Assembly (NCBI RefSeq): GCF_003201355.1
Contig: NZ_QICL01000018.1
Span: 1-64,000, forward strand
Direction: 5' to 3'
Origin: Indolivaga alginatilytica
GTDB taxonomy: Bacteria; Bacteroidota; Bacteroidia; Bacteroidales; Dysgonomonadaceae
Length of the DNA: 64,000 bases
A program made the translations under genes and the position numbers. How positions within the stretch are numbered: the first letter of the stretch is position 1; each line of letters opens with the position of its first letter. Positions 52,966 to 61,302 of this stretch are shown piece after piece. The notes beneath the pieces are model-generated. The model was not told the origin of the DNA. It was given only the letters and a program-made list of their open reading frames with translations, and did not search any database.

Positions 52966-53677
52966 ATTTCAAGCAGTTTTTATAAGCTGCAATAGTTTTT
53001 TCTAATCCCAGATAAAGAGCATCACTGATCAATGCATGACCTATTGATACTTCTTCAATATAAGGAATATTTTTATAGAAGAAATTTAGATTCTCTAAAC
53101 TCAAATCATGTCCTGCATTTATTCCCAATCCTAATTTCTTGGCAATCTTAGCAGCTTCAACGAATGGAGCTATAGCTTCTTCTTTATTCTTCGGATAGAA
53201 AGTAGCATAAGGTTCCGTGTATAATTCGATACGGTCAGTACCGGTCTTAGCAGCATACTCTATAATCTCAGGATCAGTACCTGTAAAAATAGAAGTACGC
53301 ACCCCCATTGCTCTGAATTCATCTATGAGATCGCTCAAAAAAGATTGGTGAGTTTTTGTATCCCAACCTGCATTGGATGTTATAGCATCGGGAGCATCGG
53401 GTACTAGTGTTACCTGAGTCGGCTTTACGGATTTGATAAGCTCTATAAAGTCAGTTGACGGATATCCTTCAATATTAAATTCGGTATTAATCTGAGCTTT
53501 CAGATCATACACATCTTTAAACTTAATATGACGCTCATCAGGACGAGGGTGTACTGTTATACCTTGCGCTCCAAATTTTTCGCAGTCCAAAGCAACTTGC
53601 AAAACATTTGGAACGTTTCCTCCCCGTGCATTTCGGATAGTCGCAATTTTATTAATATTTACGCTCAACTGTGTCAT
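52964..53677 (-). CDS. pdxJ: Pyridoxine 5'-phosphate synthase
   Basis: 237 residues, the normal length. It condenses 1-deoxy-D-xylulose-5-phosphate with the PdxA product to form pyridoxine phosphate. '[15 protein letters not shown]', '[20 protein letters not shown]', '[14 protein letters not shown]' and '[14 protein letters not shown]' are family signatures, with the phosphate-binding '[15 protein letters not shown]' near the end. Together with pdxA it defines the DXP-dependent vitamin B6 route. Confidence 0.97.
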   Translation of the reverse strand: MTQLSVNINKIATIRNARGGNVPNVLQVALDCEKFGAQGITVHPRPDERHIKFKDVYDLKAQINTEFNIEGYPSTDFIELIKSVKPTQVTLVPDAPDAITSNAGWDTKTHQSFLSDLIDEFRAMGVRTSIFTGTDPEIIEYAAKTGTDRIELYTEPYATFYPKNKEEAIAPFVEAAKIAKKLGLGINAGHDLSLENLNFFYKNIPYIEEVSIGHALISDALYLGLEKTIAAYKNCLK

Positions 53678-53697
53678 AATAGCTTCTTTACTTGATT

Positions 53698-53712
53698 AAG
53701 GTCTCTGACCTT
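53698..53712. repeat. Short palindromic repeat, copy 15
   Basis: AAGGTC-TCT-GACCTT, perfect arms, 20 bases upstream of the pdxJ start codon. Confidence 0.75.
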
Positions 53713-53916
53713 TTATTCTTCTTAAAGTATATAACTAAGCAACATGTAATATTAATAGCTACATTTAAATTTTAGCAATTAATAGTCGGCTACCTCTAAT
53801 AATAAAACTTTTTCACCAACTTTGTACTATCGCCTGATATACTATTACGCAAATTTAATAGTAAATACCGAAACTTGGTACTATTTCAGTATTTTTAAGG
53901 GCACAGATAAATGTAT

Positions 53917-53924
53917 TACTTTTG
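53917..53924 (+). promoter_or_regulatory. -7 box of nadK
   Basis: TACTTTTG fits TAnnTTTG and lies about 65 bases before the nadK start. Confidence 0.5.
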
Positions 53925-53988
53925 TAACAAGTTATTAAAGTAATAAAAAAGGAAGTGATAAAATAAACAGATATTAATTATAGCTTTT

Positions 53989-54861
53989 ATGAAAATTGGA
54001 ATTTTCGGCAAAAAATATCAGAAAGAGGAGCAAATAAAGAAAATTTTTGACATCTTATCTCGTAACAAGGTCGAGATTTTTATTCAAAAGGAATTTTATG
54101 AATACCTGAAACCTAGTCTGGATTTAAAAGATTCTATTGCCGGTATTATCGACTATAATAATTTAAGTCTGGATATGGCATTTAGTATTGGAGGTGATGG
54201 TACATTCTTGCGTACTGTATCTGCAATTAGAGAAAAGAACATTCCTATTTTAGGCATTAACACTGGACGTCTCGGCTTTCTGGCTGATGTTTCGGAAAAC
54301 GATATGGAACAAACTCTGTCCGAAATACTAAACGGGGATTATACAATAGAAGAACGCAGCCAACTCAAACTGATGGTTAATGATTCTTCATGCGAAGCTG
54401 CCGATTTTGCCCTTAATGAGATAGCTATACTAAAGCAGGATTCTTCTTCAATGATTACTATTGATGTCCACATCAATGGCGAAAGGCTTACCTCTTACGA
54501 AGCAGACGGACTTCTGGTATCTACTCCAACGGGCTCAACTGCGTACTCTCTTAGTGTAGGAGGACCTATTATGGCGCCCAATACATCCAATTTTATTATT
54601 ACGGCAATTGCGCCTCATAGTCTAAGTGCCAGACCATTGGTTATTGAGGACAATAATATCTTAACTTTAACTATAAGAAGTCGCAGTTCATGCTTCCTGA
54701 TTTCGCTTGATGGTCGGTCAAAAGCCATGCCAATTAATGGTACAACCTTACAAATAACCAAAGCGAAAACATCTGTACGGGTAGTAAAGCGAATAGGACA
54801 GACTTTTTACAGCACGCTTAAAAACAAATTAAAGTGGGGTACAGATCCTCGAATTGATTAA
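53989..54861 (+). CDS. nadK: NAD kinase
   Basis: 290 residues. It phosphorylates NAD to NADP. The GGDGT motif is in 'AFSIGGDGTFLRTVSAI' (about residue 68), with 'GINTGRLGFLADVS', 'ALNEIAILKQD' and the second substrate motif 'STPTGSTAYSLSVGGPIMAP'. The TAA stop is followed at once by AAAGGT-G-GCCTTTTTT, a degenerate, terminator-like relative of the palindromic repeat. Confidence 0.96.
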   Translation: MKIGIFGKKYQKEEQIKKIFDILSRNKVEIFIQKEFYEYLKPSLDLKDSIAGIIDYNNLSLDMAFSIGGDGTFLRTVSAIREKNIPILGINTGRLGFLADVSENDMEQTLSEILNGDYTIEERSQLKLMVNDSSCEAADFALNEIAILKQDSSSMITIDVHINGERLTSYEADGLLVSTPTGSTAYSLSVGGPIMAPNTSNFIITAIAPHSLSARPLVIEDNNILTLTIRSRSSCFLISLDGRSKAMPINGTTLQITKAKTSVRVVKRIGQTFYSTLKNKLKWGTDPRID

Positions 54862-54923
54862 AGGTGGCCTTTTTTACTTAGTAGATATTAATAAGAATCG
54901 CTTATTAACTCTATCAGATTTCT

Positions 54924-55499
54924 CTACTTGTCGCCTTTTACCTTGTTTGGATTCTGATTTATAAAATCTTTCCAGCTATTAAACTTCTTTTCCTGTGTAG
55001 GGTTATTAGTCTGAAAGTAGTGGCAAACTGCTGCTGCCAGTCCATCGGTGGCATCGAGTTGAGGAAGCATACTTTCGTCAGGTATCTTCAAATATTGCTG
55101 AAGCATGTAGGCAACCTGTTCCTTTGCAGCTTTACCATTACCCGTTATTGACATTTTTATTTTCAGAGGAGCATATTCAAAAATCGGAATATCACGAGAC
55201 AAAGCAGCAGCCATAGCGACTCCTTGCGCACGTCCCAATTTCAACATACTCTGAACATTCTTCCCAAAAAAAGGAGCTTCGATTGCCAGCTCATCCGGAA
55301 GATATTCTTCTACTAAAGCTAAAACACGCTCAAAAATACGTCTCAATTTCAAATAATGATCGTCATACTTACTCAACTGTATTACTCCCATTGTCACCAA
55401 CTGAGGTTTATTATTTAATACACGCAACACTCCATACCCCATAATTTGAGTACCGGGGTCAATGCCCAAAATTATACGTTCTTTATCTACTTTAGCCAT
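54924..55499 (-). CDS. ruvC: Holliday junction resolvase
   Basis: 191 residues. Catalytic acidic residues are in '[17 protein letters not shown]', '[14 protein letters not shown]' and '[14 protein letters not shown]'. It cuts four-way junctions with RuvAB. It is convergent with nadK across a short gap. Confidence 0.96.
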   Translation of the reverse strand: MAKVDKERIILGIDPGTQIMGYGVLRVLNNKPQLVTMGVIQLSKYDDHYLKLRRIFERVLALVEEYLPDELAIEAPFFGKNVQSMLKLGRAQGVAMAAALSRDIPIFEYAPLKIKMSITGNGKAAKEQVAYMLQQYLKIPDESMLPQLDATDGLAAAVCHYFQTNNPTQEKKFNSWKDFINQNPNKVKGDK

Positions 55500-55511
55500 T
55501 AATCATTTATT

Positions 55512-55526
55512 CGGGTCACAGACCTA
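55512..55526. repeat. Short palindromic repeat, copy 16 (degenerate)
   Basis: CGGGTC-ACA-GACCTA, thirteen bases upstream of the ruvC start codon. Confidence 0.55.
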
Positions 55527-55586
55527 TTATTTACAACAGTGAAGCCATTCCTTCTACAAATATTCAATCGACAAAACCGATTGTAT

Positions 55587-55898
55587 TTATATTAATGAAA
55601 CTTCCTCCAGAAGAGTTACAAAACCACCAACTGTAGTTCCAAACCTTTTATTTAGTTCAGCACTTAAACCTTCGCCCGTTTCTCCTGCCCATTTGTTCAG
55701 GATATCTATGTCTTCTGTTTTAAATTGCATGGCATAACTTACACCGCTTTCTTCATGTTGACGTTCTATTTTAGCTAAGCTGGGTTGGCTTAACAATCCA
55801 CTCTCTAAAGCTTTAGGGATGTAAAACGTTTTCAAAAAGATTAGACATTCATCATGCACCGTATCTTCAATATGAAGAGTTGTATTAAATATCAACAT
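55587..55898 (-). CDS. DUF4286-family protein
   Basis: 103 residues from the ATG at 55898 (MLIFNTTLHIEDTVHDECLIF); the longer frame upstream is unlikely. Small Bacteroidetes protein with a ferredoxin-like look: a first strand, helix, a middle 'GVSYAMQFKTEDIDILNKW' strand and the end 'RFGTTVGGFVTLLEEV'. It sits just upstream of ruvC on the same strand and is often seen there in Bacteroidetes. Function is unknown. Confidence 0.85.
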   Translation of the reverse strand: MLIFNTTLHIEDTVHDECLIFLKTFYIPKALESGLLSQPSLAKIERQHEESGVSYAMQFKTEDIDILNKWAGETGEGLSAELNKRFGTTVGGFVTLLEEVSLI

Positions 55899-56170
55899 AA
55901 TTATTCTATAAGATTTATCTATACTGCATACAAAGATAATCAGATAATTTGCTTTTAGCATAAACACAAAACCTATCCACTTATTAAAGACCAATAATAC
56001 AAGCTATTATAAGCAAAAATATCACAACAAACGTTCAAATTCAATTAACACAAAGCACTACTTATTATTTAACTATAAAAAAATCTCACTTTTTACTGAA
56101 ATATCTATTTTTTTTATGAACTTTCCATCCTGATAATCATTATAAGAGTAGTAACAATTTTAAATTAAAA

Positions 56171-56365
56171 ATGCGTATGAAAAGAGATTTACACTTGAAA
56201 AAAATTTATGTTGCAACGCTTCTTACTGCACTGACAATACTACCTACAGCCTTTGCTATCGGGGTGTTTTTAGAAAGTAATAGAAAATCGAATTGCAAAA
56301 CGAGTCAAGCAACATCAATTACACATCTACAGGCGGATAGTTCGTCTGAAAATGTATCTAATTAA
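56171..56365 (+). CDS. Small protein with one membrane segment
   Basis: 64 residues (MRMKRDLHLKKIYVATLLTA...), with a hydrophobic segment at about 13-33 and a short polar tail rich in Ser, Thr and Asn. There is a possible ATG alternative one codon on. No family is recognised and no motif is seen. It lies alone ahead of tRNA-Ala. It may be an exported peptide or a chance frame. Confidence 0.4.
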   Translation: MRMKRDLHLKKIYVATLLTALTILPTAFAIGVFLESNRKSNCKTSQATSITHLQADSSSENVSN

Positions 56366-56409
56366 TTTGTATTTTATTCTCAATAAGACCACAATTAAAG
56401 AAAAACTTG

Positions 56410-56417
56410 TATCTTTG
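56410..56417 (+). promoter_or_regulatory. -7 box of tRNA-Ala
   Basis: TATCTTTG is a full match to TAnnTTTG and lies 16 bases before the tRNA 5' end. No clear TTTG is found 19-21 bp upstream. Confidence 0.65.
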
Positions 56418-56433
56418 TTGCAGAATTGAGAAC

Positions 56434-56507
56434 GGGGGATTAGCTCATCTGGCTAGAGCGTTAGACTGGCAGTCTAAAGGTGATCGGTTCGAGTCCGATA
56501 TTCTCCA
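56434..56507 (+). tRNA. tRNA-Ala(GGC)
   Basis: Starts GGGGGATTAGCTCATCTGG. Acceptor GGGGGAT with ATTCTCC, anticodon arm TTAGA-CTGGCAG-TCTAA (anticodon GGC), T arm ATCGG-TTCGAGT-CCGAT, discriminator A. CCA is not encoded (next bases are CGA). The 3' end faces an accessory islet. Confidence 0.95.
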
Positions 56508-56516
56508 CGAAATAAA

Positions 56517-56550
56517 TATCCCTGCATTTGAAAAAGTGTGGGGATTTTAT
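56517..56550 (+). terminator. Terminator of tRNA-Ala
   Basis: ATCCC and GGGGAT arms around a loop of about 15 bases, followed by TTTTATTTT. Confidence 0.7.
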
Positions 56551-57008
56551 TTTATGGGAAGAAGAGAATACTCTTTAATGTTTGAGTCATATATAACTTG
56601 ATATGATGTTCCATCCATCATATTCATATAAGAATAATCATTACCTCTTCTTGAAACCGAAAACTGTATGACATTTATAAGCAATTTGCCATTTTCCCAT
56701 TGGGCAGGCCGCACAGCGAATATACTTATAGAGCGTTTTTTATTGGTTTTTTCTCTAATGTCAGGAAGAGATAAAAGCTCTATCTTATAACTCATTATTG
56801 AATCAGGAAAATTTTTCGTTGTTAAATCATCTTTCTCAATATAATATAAATCAGACATTTTCCATAAATTAGGGTATTTCTTGTTTGAGGCTTCAATATA
56901 CTCGAAATGTGACTTTAAAGCCTTATAGTATATGTTTTGTTTATCAAACTCTTGAGCAAAAGAATTTATACATACTATATATAGTAAACTAAAGAAAAGA
57001 AATTTCAT
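56547..57008 (-). CDS. Secreted protein of unknown function
   Basis: 153 residues with a signal peptide (MKFLFFSLLYIVCINSFAQ). The mature part is polar, with 'IFAVRPAQWENGKLLINVIQ' and 'GTSYQVIYDSNIKEYSLL' as the most conserved-looking strands. I do not recognise the family. Its ATG overlaps the stop of an in-frame coding fragment (57005-57136) as ATGA. It belongs to the islet behind tRNA-Ala and may be an immunity-like or cargo gene; that is inference. Confidence 0.7.
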   Translation of the reverse strand: MKFLFFSLLYIVCINSFAQEFDKQNIYYKALKSHFEYIEASNKKYPNLWKMSDLYYIEKDDLTTKNFPDSIMSYKIELLSLPDIREKTNKKRSISIFAVRPAQWENGKLLINVIQFSVSRRGNDYSYMNMMDGTSYQVIYDSNIKEYSLLPIK

Positions 57009-57029
57009 AATCTTAAATTAAAATATTCC

Positions 57030-57097
57030 ATAAAGCTAACAATTTCCTTATAATCCTCACAAAAAAAGTTCGAGACTTTGGCGCTGTGCTCCACAAA
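57030..57097. repeat. Direct repeat, left copy
   Basis: Begins ATAAAGCTAACAATTTCC and ends TGTGCTCCACAAA. The right copy (57569-57635) begins ATAAAGCTAGCAATTTTC and ends TGTGCTCCATAAA. The length is about 68 bp in both, with many matches at the ends and more change in the middle. Confidence 0.6.
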
Positions 57098-57103
57098 TTT
57101 CAG

Positions 57104-57135
57104 AATCCTCAAAAGAAATGCTTGGGGATTTTTAT
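57104..57135. terminator. Terminator-like hairpin in the islet
   Basis: AATCCTC and GGGGATT (one G-U) with a loop of 13 bases, followed by TTTT. Confidence 0.45.
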
Positions 57136-57136
57136 T

Positions 57137-57544
57137 TCACCAATCTACATCATTAGTATATTTTTCACCCTTATATTTAGTAAAGTTCTGGACTTTAATA
57201 CATGCAAGAGATTCAACATTCAATTGCCAAATAGAAGAATATTCCGACCATGGATCTGTAAGAATCTGAATATTACTTTCATCAATAGACTTAACAGCAA
57301 ATACATCCTTTATTCCATCAATATCTATAAGCTTAAAATTCTTTATCAGAATTAAAACATCTCCTCCAACAACACACCAACTATTATCGGCATTTATAAA
57401 AGCGCAAGTAGGTTCTCCATAAAACCATCCAATATGAATGTTCTCTTTAGTCTCATTATTTATTAAATAGGCATCTTCATAGACATTGCCAATTTCAAAT
57501 AAATCCGTTTTGTATAAAGATCTATAACCTATTTGATTTTTCAT
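57137..57544 (-). CDS. Islet protein of unknown function, immunity-like
   Basis: 135 residues, soluble, no signal peptide, acidic. It contains 'WCVVGGDVLILIKNFKLIDI' and 'ILTDPWSEYSSIWQLNVESL', a beta-rich pattern that recalls small immunity proteins for polymorphic toxins. No toxin gene is intact nearby. It is flanked on both sides by the imperfect direct repeat. The immunity assignment is a guess from appearance and setting. Confidence 0.6.
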   Translation of the reverse strand: MKNQIGYRSLYKTDLFEIGNVYEDAYLINNETKENIHIGWFYGEPTCAFINADNSWCVVGGDVLILIKNFKLIDIDGIKDVFAVKSIDESNIQILTDPWSEYSSIWQLNVESLACIKVQNFTKYKGEKYTNDVDW

Positions 57545-58161
57545 TTCAAGATAAACTAATTTAGTTTGATAAAGCTAGCAATTTTCTTAAAATTCTCATA
57601 AGCGAGTGCAAGATTTCATGAGTGTGCTCCATAAAAAGAAACCTCCGCATATTTTTGTACGTGGATTGTTATTAATCAGAATTCAGTAATTCGTCAAAAC
57701 TTCTACTTATTTTGTCCTGAGGTATAAAGTTTAGCAGATTGGCTTCCTATAGTCTTCTTTGCATAGAGTTTCTTTATCTTCTTTCAACCTTAATATAATT
57801 ATGTGATATGTTTCATTATGGAATTTATTAATTTCAGGCATCCGAATACGTTAAATTACAAATCAGAAAGAAATAGACAATAAGCGGATCAGAGAAATAA
57901 AACAACAAACAAAGAACTCCTAACATGCTATATACAAGAAAACTAAAATATCAAAAGGCAGATCGAATTTCATTATTTAACCATACTTGACAAAAAAAAC
58001 AGTAAGCCAGTACAACATTTTATAAGTTAAAACAGACTACTCTTTTCTATTTTAGATAAAAAAAAGGAGCTACCGTATATTTTATCATTTCCAGATACTT
58101 ATATTTTGAAATAATTATGTATTTTTGACTTTTTAGATTATAGACATAAAAAACGACAACA
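57545..58161. other. Decayed gap right of the islet
   Basis: Holds the right direct repeat (57569-57635), which on the minus strand reads a 23-codon ORF (57561-57632, MEHTHEILHSLMRILRKLLA...), and a 24-codon fragment ending at 57672 (ANLLNFIPQDKISRSFDELL) with no start. These look like remains of coding sequence. The rest (57,760-58,160) shows no gene; a TATTTTTG box at 58120-58127 precedes the next gene. Confidence 0.45.
57569..57635. repeat. Direct repeat, right copy
   Basis: See the left copy at 57030-57097. The first 30 bases differ at only a few positions, and TGTGCTCCAYAAA closes both. Confidence 0.6.
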
Positions 58162-58824
58162 ATGAAAAGGATTTTATTATTTATACTAGGCATGTCTAGT
58201 ATAGCATTTCTACAGGCACAAGTGGGAGTTAACACTTACGACCCAAAGGTTAGTCTGGATGTACAAGCCGCTTCTACAGATGCAAGTACAGCTGAAGGAC
58301 TGATCGCTCCACGGCTTACACTTGCTCAATTGGCTTCGAAGGAAGCTAAATATCTGTCCGACCAAACAGGAACTATCGTTTATGTGACAAATGTAACCGG
58401 AACTACTACTGCTAAAACAAAAAATGTCATTTCAGTAGGATATTATTATTTTGATGGGACTCTTTGGCAGAGTGTCGGCCCCGATAAAGGTATGAGATTT
58501 TTTTACATGCCATCAATTGTATTACCAACCGATACCTCCGACCCTTCTTACAACTCTGCTACAGAAACATTCACGATAGATATACATAAATCTTACGCTG
58601 AACAATTTCAAATGACTAATGTTCTGACCTCAATCAAAAGTCTAGGTTCAACAGCATTGCCTTTACTAGCTAATAATGCCCTGGAATATTTTATTACATA
58701 CTATGACAATACCGTTTTCCAAAATGTAGAGATGAGCGACTTAGGTGTTTTAAAATACAAACTACCGGCTCTGCTTACTGTTACCGATAAAACATTTATG
58801 AATATCGTCTTTAAAGTCAAATAA
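58162..58824 (+). CDS. Exported surface protein of the Bacteroidetes 'GLIAPR' type
   Basis: 220 residues with a signal peptide (MKRILLFILGMSSIAFLQAQ). 'VGVNTYDPKVSLDVQAA', 'AEGLIAPRLTLAQLASKEAKY' (seen as AEGLIAPRLTLAQLASKE) and 'QTGTIVYVTNV' are the opening pattern of a common class of Bacteroidetes secreted proteins, and 'GYYYFDGTLWQSVG' follows. The C-terminal half is beta-rich with no recognised domain. Role unknown. Confidence 0.85.
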   Translation: MKRILLFILGMSSIAFLQAQVGVNTYDPKVSLDVQAASTDASTAEGLIAPRLTLAQLASKEAKYLSDQTGTIVYVTNVTGTTTAKTKNVISVGYYYFDGTLWQSVGPDKGMRFFYMPSIVLPTDTSDPSYNSATETFTIDIHKSYAEQFQMTNVLTSIKSLGSTALPLLANNALEYFITYYDNTVFQNVEMSDLGVLKYKLPALLTVTDKTFMNIVFKVK

Positions 58825-59089
58825 TAAACACAGCAAGAATAACAAATCAGAAATAATAAAAATATTTCGGGCATTAACATTATGTTTATGCGTTGTATTG
58901 TTATGTTCATAAATAAAGTAACAAGCACTACCTATGGAAACAAACTATCTGCCCAGAAGTGGCATTTACTAATGACTTTAATTAAAGGGTTGCGATTTCT
59001 CAAGACTACTTGTTAAAAAATCGATATTCTGAATTCATATTCATTGTATTATGGAACTATAATCTAAAAAAACAGATAAGCAAATTCTG

Positions 59090-59869
59090 TCAAATAATAC
59101 CGAAATACTTTAAAGCATTTGCAATTCCATCATCATCCACCGAATCGGTTATATAATCCGCAACCAGCTTTGCTTCATCGCCGGCATTTCCCATCGCTAT
59201 ACCAATAGAGACGTGCTTTAACATCTCGACATCATTGCCGCCATCACCAAAAGCCATAGTTTCGGAAAGGTCTAGCCCATAATATTCGAGAAACTTATCA
59301 ATACCTGTACGCTTACTATTTCCTATAACATTTACATCTGCAAAAAGAGGATTCCAACGACTCGCATCACAATCAGTCAATATGATCTCCAAAATTTCCT
59401 TTTCCTGCACTTTATTTATAAAAGCATCTATTTGCAGAACCTCTTCTTTATCAGCCTCGCTCAATGCTCCTACAGGAGACAACGGAACATCTACCAATAG
59501 ACTTATTTCCTTTACATTTTCATCAATATAATTAATTAGCTCTTTCTTTTCGGTTATAAAAATAGCAGGAAACAAAAAGCTTTCCGAATGATAATGAAGA
59601 AGGGCATCTATATTTCCTCTAGGTATTGGATTCGTAAAAATTGTCTCACTCTCCGAGTTAATACAATGAGCCCCATTCAGAGTAATAAGCCCATCGAAAA
59701 CCAAACCATCCAAATCTCCTATTTGCTTAAAATAACGCCCTGTTGCGATAAAAACTTTAATACCCTTCTGCTTTACCTCATTTATTGCATCAATGGCAGA
59801 CTGAGGAATAGAGTGCGTTTTAAAACTTTTCAGAGTACCATCAATATCAAAAAAAATAGCCTTTATCAT
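59090..59869 (-). CDS. Cof-type HAD phosphatase
   Basis: 259 residues from the ATG at 59869 (MIKAIFFDIDGTLKSF). Motif I is FFDIDGT, motif II is 'VFIATGRYF', the lysine is near 'GNSKRTGIDKFLEYYGL', and motif IV is 'MAFGDGGNDVEMLKHVSIG'. A C2-type cap domain (about 85-190) defines the Cof group, which hydrolyses sugar phosphates and cofactors. The substrate is not evident. Confidence 0.93.
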   Translation of the reverse strand: MIKAIFFDIDGTLKSFKTHSIPQSAIDAINEVKQKGIKVFIATGRYFKQIGDLDGLVFDGLITLNGAHCINSESETIFTNPIPRGNIDALLHYHSESFLFPAIFITEKKELINYIDENVKEISLLVDVPLSPVGALSEADKEEVLQIDAFINKVQEKEILEIILTDCDASRWNPLFADVNVIGNSKRTGIDKFLEYYGLDLSETMAFGDGGNDVEMLKHVSIGIAMGNAGDEAKLVADYITDSVDDDGIANALKYFGII

Positions 59870-60221
59870 ATTATTAAGTAACATTAAATATTTAATGAGA
59901 TGTTTTATCTGTATAACTATCTCTGGTTGTTATGCCCAGCCAAAGCAATAAAAAGGTCCGGATCAAGTACACAAAAGAGTTACACTAAGTACTCATAAGA
60001 AACATTATCAGGTGACAATCTATTTTATTTTGTACAATTATGTCACTTTATTAATACACTGTTATTCAATAAATAAAGACAAAAAAGGTGACAAAAGTAA
60101 CAAAAGTAACACCGATTACATCCTTATTTATTTCCCTTTTTTCACTGTCACTTTTATATAATCCTCTAGTCCTATTATAGATAAATCAGACTACGGATAA
60201 TACTTCCAGAGATGAGTTTTT
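59870..60221. repeat. Repeat-rich gap with GTGACAAAAGTAAC units
   Basis: No gene. It holds ATGTCACTTT (60050 on), a hairpin with GGTG (60087-60090) and CACC (60110-60113) around ACAAAAGTAACAAAAGTAA, then CTGTCACTTTTAT. The arrangement resembles the 16,861-16,949 element. The common flank CAAAGCAATAAAAAGGTC (59943 on) of the palindrome is also present, but the second arm is lost (GGATCAAG). Confidence 0.5.
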
Positions 60222-60860
60222 TCAGAACAGCATACTGCTCTTTCTTGTGACAGCGTATTTCGTCAATAACTCCTCGAACTTCTTGTCTTTACGAATATTC
60301 TCAAAATCGGGATCTTTCTCAATTCGAGATTTAGTCAGGATATTTGATTTAATCTGATAATTATTCGTTAAAGCTTTTTCCAACCATTCCAAAGATTTCT
60401 TTCTCTTATTTAATAGAGAATACATGCATGCTAAATTATATGCCGCAACCTGATCACCCAACTTCTCAGACTTTATACACAATGCTGTAATTTCAGATTC
60501 GTAATAACGGATATTATTCTCCATTTTAGCTAACCTTAATACACTTACAGCCCAGTCGTTGTACACATATCCATTAGAAGGGTCCAATGCTGAAGCCTTT
60601 CTATACATTTCAAAACTTTCTTTGAATATTGACTTATCCTTCTTTTCCTCACCCAGATTGACTAAAACATTTGCTCTACTATAAAATACCTCCAAATCAG
60701 TAGAATCTAATTCTATTACTTTTTGATAGCAAATATTTGCAACCTCCAGATTTCCTGCCTGCTCGGCAACATCTGCTCTCTCCATCCAGACATCAAGGCT
60801 TTGTGAATAAATAATTGCGGGTATAAGGCATAAACAGAAAAGTATGGCATATTTTTTCAT
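60222..60860 (-). CDS. Exported TPR protein
   Basis: 212 residues with a signal peptide (MKKYAILFCLCLIPAIIYSQ). Tetratricopeptide repeats are visible in 'ERADVAEQAGNLEVANICYQ', 'KDKSIFKESFEMYRKASALD', 'NGYVYNDWAVSVLRLAKMEN' and 'YNLACMYSLLNKRKKSLEWL'. It is a periplasmic or surface scaffold of unknown partner. Confidence 0.85.
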   Translation of the reverse strand: MKKYAILFCLCLIPAIIYSQSLDVWMERADVAEQAGNLEVANICYQKVIELDSTDLEVFYSRANVLVNLGEEKKDKSIFKESFEMYRKASALDPSNGYVYNDWAVSVLRLAKMENNIRYYESEITALCIKSEKLGDQVAAYNLACMYSLLNKRKKSLEWLEKALTNNYQIKSNILTKSRIEKDPDFENIRKDKKFEELLTKYAVTRKSSMLF

Positions 60861-60989
60861 AATATCTCAGACTTAAATTATAAACGTAAAAGTAATATAT
60901 TGTACGAGTATCTCAAAACCCTTTGAAGTAACAGGCATTCTACATTCTAAGAATTTATTATCTTTACCTATCTAAAAAAAACAGGAAAT

Positions 60990-61217
60990 ATGGACGAATT
61001 ACCTAAAGAAAACAACCAATCATTACCACCCCAAGAAGCTCTAAAACCGCTCATAGATGCCTTCGTCGAAAGTGCCCGAAGATCATTGGAATATGATGTT
61101 ACTAAGTATTCTTTGAAACGATATGAATCATTTATATGTAAGGGGTATTATAAAAAGAAGTTATATAAAGCAATTCTTGCTTTGAGAGAATTCAATAAAG
61201 AAGTGGCAGAAAAATAA
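60990..61217 (+). CDS. Small conserved-looking protein of unknown function
   Basis: 75 residues (MDELPKENNQSLPPQEALKP). The second half is helical, basic and aromatic ('KRYESFICKGYYKKKLYKAI'). No motif is recognised. The stop codon runs into palindrome copy 17, as it does for other real genes here. It is convergent with rsmE. Confidence 0.6.
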   Translation: MDELPKENNQSLPPQEALKPLIDAFVESARRSLEYDVTKYSLKRYESFICKGYYKKKLYKAILALREFNKEVAEK

Positions 61218-61230
61218 GGTCTCATACCTA
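61216..61230. repeat. Short palindromic repeat, copy 17 (degenerate)
   Basis: AAGGTC-TCA-TACCTA, begins inside the TAA stop of the 75-residue gene. Confidence 0.55.
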
Positions 61231-61302
61231 TTTATTCCTTTGTTATGAATGAACTGTCTTGCATTTTTCAAGAATAGATCCAGATAACCTAAGCTACCAT
61301 TA

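Larger units (their letters stand above)
53678..53988. other. Gap between divergent pdxJ and nadK
   Basis: It holds palindrome copy 15 (53698-53712) and a TACTTTTG -7 box (53917-53924) that probably starts nadK. Nothing else is evident. Confidence 0.5.
57005..57136 (-). pseudogene. C-terminal coding fragment coupled to the secreted protein gene
   Basis: Directly after the stop of the 135-residue gene, the same frame reads 43 codons (NPQAFLLRILKFVEHS, then FFCEDYKEIVSFMEYFNLRL as the end) to a TGA that overlaps the next ATG. It has no ATG of its own. It looks like the end of a lost protein. It overlaps a direct repeat whose second copy lies at 57569-57635. Confidence 0.4.

Noticed and set aside
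57068-57110. The GTTCGAG...CTCCACA sequence as a duplicated tRNA 3' end (attachment site)
   Set aside because: It resembles the tRNA-Ala end (GTTCGAG...CTCCACG) but the stem does not pair well, and on the minus strand the same bases read as a coding fragment, which explains them better.
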